Below, piece by piece: positions 60,087-64,000 of a stretch of DNA of 64,000 bases. The stretch spans positions 1 through 64,000 of the forward strand of contig WTBT01000057.1 of NCBI GenBank assembly GCA_013138965.1. The letters are read 5' to 3'. The stretch comes from Candidatus Aegiribacteria sp. (GTDB taxonomy: Bacteria; Fermentibacterota; Fermentibacteria; Fermentibacterales; JCC-6). Both the position numbers and the translations under genes were made by a program. Position 1 is the stretch's first letter. Each line of letters starts with the position of its first letter. Under the pieces are notes generated by a model. The model made no database searches. It was given only the letters and a program-made list of their open reading frames with translations, and had not been told where the DNA came from.

Positions 60087-60575
60087 ATGAACGAAATCCT
60101 TATAACTAGAAGAAGAAAGATCATCCGTTTCACCTGTCATGGGGTACCGACTAAACCAGGCACAGCAGGTATGCTTTTTACCTCGCTCGGGAAGAAGAAC
60201 ATAAACATTCTTCATATGTTCAATACGGAACATGGAAGCGAAGAGGGAGATATATCCTTCAGTGTTGCCGAAGGCTGCTTTGAAATAACAAGCGGGGTTC
60301 TTGATGAAATAAAGGATAAGGTTGGTATTGAGAATGTCACCGTGCAGCACGATCTCGCGATACTCAGTTTCGACCTTGAGGAGACCGTTTGTGAAACGGT
60401 TATAGGGACCATGACCCTTGCGCTGAGCGCCCTGGCTAAGGAACATATCGATGTGAAGCACATTGCCGCCAGCAGGAACAGGGTCTTTGTCGTCCTCTCG
60501 GACGGGGAGGCTGATACCGCTTCCTACACACTCAGCAGGGTGCTGAAAGAAGATCCGATCATACACCCCATCTGA
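60087..60575 (+). CDS. Tandem ACT-domain protein
   Basis: 162 residues. Two beta-alpha-beta ACT units are suggested: residues 15-85 ('TKPGTAGMLFTSLGKKNINILHM') and 88-155 ('ALSALAKEHIDVKHIAASRNRVFVVL'), each quoted in part, as in the regulatory end of aspartate kinase. No catalytic domain. It probably binds an amino acid and regulates a partner enzyme. AGGAAAGGAAG precedes ATG. It lies 130 bp after the malic enzyme gene, beyond its hairpin. Confidence 0.8.
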   Translation: MNEILITRRRKIIRFTCHGVPTKPGTAGMLFTSLGKKNINILHMFNTEHGSEEGDISFSVAEGCFEITSGVLDEIKDKVGIENVTVQHDLAILSFDLEETVCETVIGTMTLALSALAKEHIDVKHIAASRNRVFVVLSDGEADTASYTLSRVLKEDPIIHPI

Positions 60576-60669
60576 TACCGATCCCGAATCCTTGAGCGGT
60601 CTCAAGCGTCCTGTGAAAATATTCGCGTAATATATATCTGGAGGATCATCACGGAGGAGGGGATAAAGA

Positions 60670-63018
60670 ATGAGAATATCAAGTATTCCAGCTGTGCTTC
60701 TTTTGCTTTCATCGCTGGGGGGAGCTTACTCTGCGCCAGGCCCGAATGAAGTATTCGACTGGGTAGCCTATCCCGAAGCCGCCAATCCCGAACTTGTTAA
60801 CCCGGCCGGTTTCAGCTTTATTAACAATCTCAGGCTCCGGCTTGGCATGGCAGCATCCGACAGCGCCTTTGAAGGCTTTGACAGGGTTTCAATAGCGTTT
60901 CTGGGCGCCGGTATCGCAGGATGGTGGGATGATGATGTAAGCATGAGGAAATTCACCCTTTCCTACAGTATGAATATCTTCGAAAACACCGCTTCAATCG
61001 GAATTGGTTATACCTGGTTCGACCCCACAGTGAAATCCAGCCCCTTTTCAGGGAAGAATCTCTATACACTTGGCATGATTGTCCGCCCCCTTGACTGGTT
61101 CAGTTTCGGCCTTGTGAGAAGGGGAGGGATGGATCTCCCCGGTGATATTGATGTGGAAGCATCGTACAGAGCAGGATTTGCGGTAAGGCCGCTGGGCGAG
61201 AATCTCACGATTGTTTCCGACCTGGAAACCGGTACGGAGTTCAAGAATTACAGATTTTCAGCCGGGGTCGAAGTTCGCCCCATTGAAGGATTCACTTTCA
61301 GGGCTGATGTCGGAGAGGATTACCTGAGTCTGGGCCTGGAAGCCGGGTTTGGAAAAGCCGCCCTTTCGTATGGCGCATTGAGCAATGATGACTATTCCTA
61401 CTCCTCTTCCAGGGGGGATATAACCTTCAGTACCGGCCCCGGGCCGAATCTGCTTGCGCCGTCAGGAATATTCGTTCGACTTGAGACCGATCAATTCGAT
61501 GAACTCCGGCGGAGGGCTTTCCTGGGCTCTGTTCAACCATGCTTTACGGAAACAGCCCTTCTTCTGGACAGGATCGCTTCGGATAATTCCATTTCCGGGG
61601 TGATAGTCGATATAGGGGGATCAGCAGGCTCCCTGGCGCAGGCTGAGGAGATAAGGAACCTGCTGCAGCGGATTAAGGGAACCGGAAAGAAAATCTATTT
61701 TTACCTGGAGAACGGCGGCAACGCTGAGTACTACCTTGCTTCCTGCGGCAGCAGGATATGGATGCATCCCAACGGAAGTGTTTCATTCTCAGGCCTCGCT
61801 TCGGAGGCGTTCTTCCTAAGGGAATTCCTCGATCGCCTTGGTATTTACCCTGATCTTCTGCACATAGGAGAGTATAAGAGCGCAAGTGACATGCTGACCC
61901 GTTCGGACATGTCAGATGCACAGAGAAAGGCTACAACCGCTCTTCTTGAATCCCTGCAGCGTGAGCTTATCGCGGGTGTTGCCAATGGAAAAGGTCTTGA
62001 TTCCGGGCCGCTTTGTACGATAATGAACGCCGGGCCCTATACCGCTACAAGGGCGGTGACAGCGGGAATGGTGAGCGGTGTCTGTTATAAGGACCAGGTT
62101 GAGGAGAGGATCTCCGATGAACTGGGCAGGGAGATATCCGTGATTTCAATAGAGAACTACGCCGCATCCATACCGGCTGATGACGAATGGGGACCCGACA
62201 GACATATCGCGGTTGTAGTGGCGACAGGCTTCATTATGAGTGGAAAGAGCGGTTCTTCCTTCCCCTTCGGCAGGGTCATGGGCAGCGAGACAGTATGTGA
62301 TCTCCTCCGTGAGGCCGCATCACAGACCGGTGTTCAGGCGATTGTACTTAGAATCGATTCCCCCGGAGGGGATGCCCTTGCAAGCGCCGACATGCACCAT
62401 GCGGTTGACCGGATACGCAGGGAGATTCCAGTGATAGTTTCCATGGGTTCTGTAGCAGCATCAGGCGGATACGACATGGCCTGCGGCGCGGACAGAATTT
62501 TCGCCGACAGGATGACCGTTACAGGCTCCATAGGAATAATATCGGGCAAATTTTCCTTCGGCGGTTTGCTGGACAGCCTGGGAGTAAACATTGAGGAAGT
62601 TTCAACAGGTCCCATGGCATCTATGAACAGCCCGTTCCGCCCGTATACTGACAGGCAGAGGGGAAGGGCATTCGATCTCCTGGAGGACGGGTACAACCTT
62701 TTCGTTGAAACGGTTGCCCGCGGCAGGGAAATGACCTTCGAAGAGGTGGATTCCATAGGTCAGGGCAGGGTCTGGTCCGGTATGGACGCCCTGGAAATAG
62801 GGCTTATCGACGAGTGCGGAGGAGTCGTCGATGCGGTGTACTGCGCTGCCAGACTTACCGGAATGGACATCGACGAAGTACCGGAAGTCCGCATTTACCC
62901 GACACCGTCTTTTCCCGGAACTATGGAATTGCCAGGATTTGGAGTATCTGAGAGCCTTATTGAGTTCCTTGGTTCCGATCAGGTTCTATATCTGATGCAG
63001 CCGGTAAGCGTTGAATAA
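60670..63018 (+). CDS. sppA: SppA-type (S49) protease fused to an outer-membrane-barrel-like domain
   Basis: 782 residues. Signal peptide 1-21. Residues about 22-265 are a beta-strand-rich domain ('AFLGAGIAGWWDDD', 'TLSYSMNIFENTASIGIGYTWF', 'GFAVRPLGENLTIV' in part) looking like a small PorV-type barrel. Residues about 285-500 and 510-735 are the two halves of a 67-kDa SppA: general base Lys403 in 'GEYKSASD' and nucleophile Ser598 in 'AASGGYDMACG'. Thus the catalytic dyad is complete. SppA normally sits in the inner membrane and degrades signal peptides; a barrel fusion suggests a periplasm- or surface-exposed version. GGAGGGG precedes the ATG. Confidence 0.9.
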   Translation: MRISSIPAVLLLLSSLGGAYSAPGPNEVFDWVAYPEAANPELVNPAGFSFINNLRLRLGMAASDSAFEGFDRVSIAFLGAGIAGWWDDDVSMRKFTLSYSMNIFENTASIGIGYTWFDPTVKSSPFSGKNLYTLGMIVRPLDWFSFGLVRRGGMDLPGDIDVEASYRAGFAVRPLGENLTIVSDLETGTEFKNYRFSAGVEVRPIEGFTFRADVGEDYLSLGLEAGFGKAALSYGALSNDDYSYSSSRGDITFSTGPGPNLLAPSGIFVRLETDQFDELRRRAFLGSVQPCFTETALLLDRIASDNSISGVIVDIGGSAGSLAQAEEIRNLLQRIKGTGKKIYFYLENGGNAEYYLASCGSRIWMHPNGSVSFSGLASEAFFLREFLDRLGIYPDLLHIGEYKSASDMLTRSDMSDAQRKATTALLESLQRELIAGVANGKGLDSGPLCTIMNAGPYTATRAVTAGMVSGVCYKDQVEERISDELGREISVISIENYAASIPADDEWGPDRHIAVVVATGFIMSGKSGSSFPFGRVMGSETVCDLLREAASQTGVQAIVLRIDSPGGDALASADMHHAVDRIRREIPVIVSMGSVAASGGYDMACGADRIFADRMTVTGSIGIISGKFSFGGLLDSLGVNIEEVSTGPMASMNSPFRPYTDRQRGRAFDLLEDGYNLFVETVARGREMTFEEVDSIGQGRVWSGMDALEIGLIDECGGVVDAVYCAARLTGMDIDEVPEVRIYPTPSFPGTMELPGFGVSESLIEFLGSDQVLYLMQPVSVE

Positions 63019-63148
63019 ACAGGGACGGAGGTTATTTATTCAGCAAACGTGAATAAACTGCATTATAGATTTGTGTCCGTTTATGATATTCACAATGAAA
63101 TCGGTAAGAAGCTTTTTCAGCTATTGGACCTGCGCTTTGAAAGGACGG

Positions 63149-63409
63149 ATGGAGATGAAGGTTGACGTAAGGTTCGAGAACGGTTTCGAGAAAGCCTTTG
63201 CAGTCGGCGTGTTTTTTGTTGCCCTTGCTGTGGTATTCCTTGTGGGATACCTGATATCACCCGGAGCGGCATACGCTGAATGGGACAGCTCAAGTTCCTT
63301 TGGAGACAGCTACTATCTCAGGGGGATAGCAGATAATATCGACGATGTAGTTGAAGAGCTTTCAGAAATTTCAAGGACTCTTTCTGATATAGAGGGGGCG
63401 ATGCCCTGA
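63149..63409 (+). CDS. Small membrane protein, unknown
   Basis: 86 residues from ATG 63149 with AAAGGA just before it. Helix at about 17-37 ('GVFFVALAVVFLVGYLI'), then a Ser/Asp-rich part and a short C-terminal coiled coil ('NIDDVVEELSEISRTLSDI'). No family recognised. The upstream in-frame ATGs at 63071 and after lack a ribosome-binding site. Same direction as the sppA-like gene, 130 bp after it. Confidence 0.6.
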   Translation: MEMKVDVRFENGFEKAFAVGVFFVALAVVFLVGYLISPGAAYAEWDSSSSFGDSYYLRGIADNIDDVVEELSEISRTLSDIEGAMP

Positions 63410-63458
63410 TCATGTTTTTTAAACAGCGTTCACACTGACTACCCGGGGTAACCGGTTA

Positions 63459-63797
63459 CTATTTAGTGTCCGTGCTAAGAAGCCTGCCAAGAATCCATGA
63501 CACCGGGATCCACAGTATAAAAGCGCCTATGAAAAAAGGCAGTGCATGGTCAATGCCAATATCCCCCGCGTGAAGGCATACTATACCAGCTGCGCTCCAG
63601 CCTATGAGAAGCAGGCCGAAAATAACATTGCCTATTTCCTGGAAACCGCGGACAAAGGATGCGATTCCAACCGCCGAGAAGAATACAGGCCACCATTTCC
63701 CTACGGAAACACCCAGGCCCCATAGCAGGAAGAGAATCCCGATTCCTCCGAAGAGGAATGAAAAAATAATAATGCCCCTGTTCTTTCCCGCCATCAT
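63459..63797 (-). CDS. Small multi-helix membrane protein
   Basis: 112 residues with four helices (about 8-26, 30-48, 52-74, 82-104), similar in layout to LiaI/LiaF-type four-helix membrane domains. GGAGGG precedes ATG 63797. It follows the gene at the window edge by a few bases, so both form one minus-strand unit. Function unknown. Confidence 0.72.
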   Translation of the reverse strand: MMAGKNRGIIIFSFLFGGIGILFLLWGLGVSVGKWWPVFFSAVGIASFVRGFQEIGNVIFGLLLIGWSAAGIVCLHAGDIGIDHALPFFIGAFILWIPVSWILGRLLSTDTK

Positions 63798-63799
63798 GC

Positions 63800-64000
63800 T
63801 TACCCTCCTTCAACCGGAGGTGTCAGGCTGGTAAGGTCGATCAGCCATTCCCCGCCGATTTTTCTGACGATGATTTCCTGAAGGCCATCGTCCGTTCTGA
63901 CAACTACAACCCCAATAAGGCTGTCTGGATAATTTGCGGATTTGATCCTTGTGCTGAGATTATGCACATCTTCAGACACGCTGACCATCCTTACGAAGAT
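63800..64000 (-). CDS. Partial gene at window edge, C-terminal part
   Basis: At least 66 codons, open to the right edge of the window and ending at 63800. 'GVVVVRTDDGLQEIIVRKIGGEWLIDLTSL' (in part) resembles the last strands of an NTF2-like/DUF4878-style fold. The ATG at 63988 is an internal Met rather than a proven start. It lies directly upstream of the small membrane protein on the minus strand. Confidence 0.55.
   Translation of the reverse strand: MFVRMVSVSEDVHNLSTRIKSANYPDSLIGVVVVRTDDGLQEIIVRKIGGEWLIDLTSLTPPVEGG

Noticed and set aside
63448-63459. GTAACCGGTTAC palindrome near the end of the window
   Set aside because: Only 12 bp, between converging genes, no T-run; too short to call a terminator or operator.
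1-64000. CRISPR arrays or defence islands
   Set aside because: No regularly spaced repeats, cas genes, restriction-modification or toxin-antitoxin pairs were seen on either strand.

Overview
The window comes from a diderm bacterial chromosome of roughly even base composition. Evidence for two membranes: lipoproteins with clear lipoboxes, beta-barrel outer-membrane proteins, an OmpA-type protein and small coiled-coil lipoproteins. Information-processing genes are bacterial (rho, prfA, prmC, recO, ybeY, phoH, gltX, an alpha2-type glycyl-tRNA synthetase). The repeated 6-bladed-propeller lipoproteins, beta-barrels fused to other domains and a fumarate/malate/succinyl-CoA operon fit an uncultivated fermentative lineage such as Fermentibacterota. 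That placement is inference from gene style, not a search result.

Layout. 1-6050 is an accessory, visibly A+T-richer stretch: two unrecognised genes (one a lipoprotein), then a group II intron (about 2679-5913) whose reverse transcriptase/maturase is split by an ISAzo13-type insertion sequence (3900-5203, TAT target duplication), then the C-terminal remnant of a site-specific recombinase that runs straight into tRNA-Gln (6051-6124). From there the window is ordinary chromosome. 6325-12663 holds mixed genes: a degenerate transglutaminase-like protein, a holin-like membrane protein, a CofE-like ligase, a creatininase-like amidase, CutA, a winged-helix regulator with a palindromic operator, and a multi-domain PP2C phosphatase. 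13899-18758 is a metal locus: a Fur-family regulator, an outer-membrane protein, a lipoprotein ending in a His/Cys-rich tail, a NikL-like protein and the CbiM/Q/O (Ni/Co-type) ECF transporter. A shared TGCGA-N4-TCGCA-like box lies in front of the regulator and of the first transport gene.

19042-20370 is a DEAD-box helicase with a DEGD motif. 20448-27984 is a minus-strand housekeeping operon (phoH, PgpH-like HD protein, ybeY, CorC/HlyC-like, recO, glyQS, glycosyltransferase) in which recO seems to start at ATT. 28059-31600 has LysM, lipoprotein, VanZ and degenerate GGDEF genes. 32070-39239 is a plus-strand operon: rho, rpmE, DUF1385, prfA, prmC, ispG, glnA. 39256-52409 contains envelope proteins (paralogous propeller lipoproteins, an OM barrel, an OmpA fusion), a minus operon ending rnd-nth-cyclase, a slipin, a Nudix hydrolase, a thioredoxin lipoprotein and a SagB-type oxidoreductase. 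52564-54798 has a small protein behind a large dyad, a tiny Lys-rich protein, tRNA-Glu and gltX.

55021-60575 is a central-carbon operon (sucCD, two-subunit class I fumarase, malic enzyme, ACT protein). It can interconvert succinyl-CoA and succinate, and fumarate, malate and pyruvate. 60670-63018 encodes an SppA protease fused to an outer-membrane-barrel-like domain. The window ends in small membrane proteins and a gene cut by the edge.

No CRISPR array, rRNA or replication origin was seen. The most interesting candidates are the Fur-linked metal locus with its extra envelope proteins, the barrel-SppA fusion, the nested intron/IS, the ATT-started recO, and a pair of conserved intergenic repeats.
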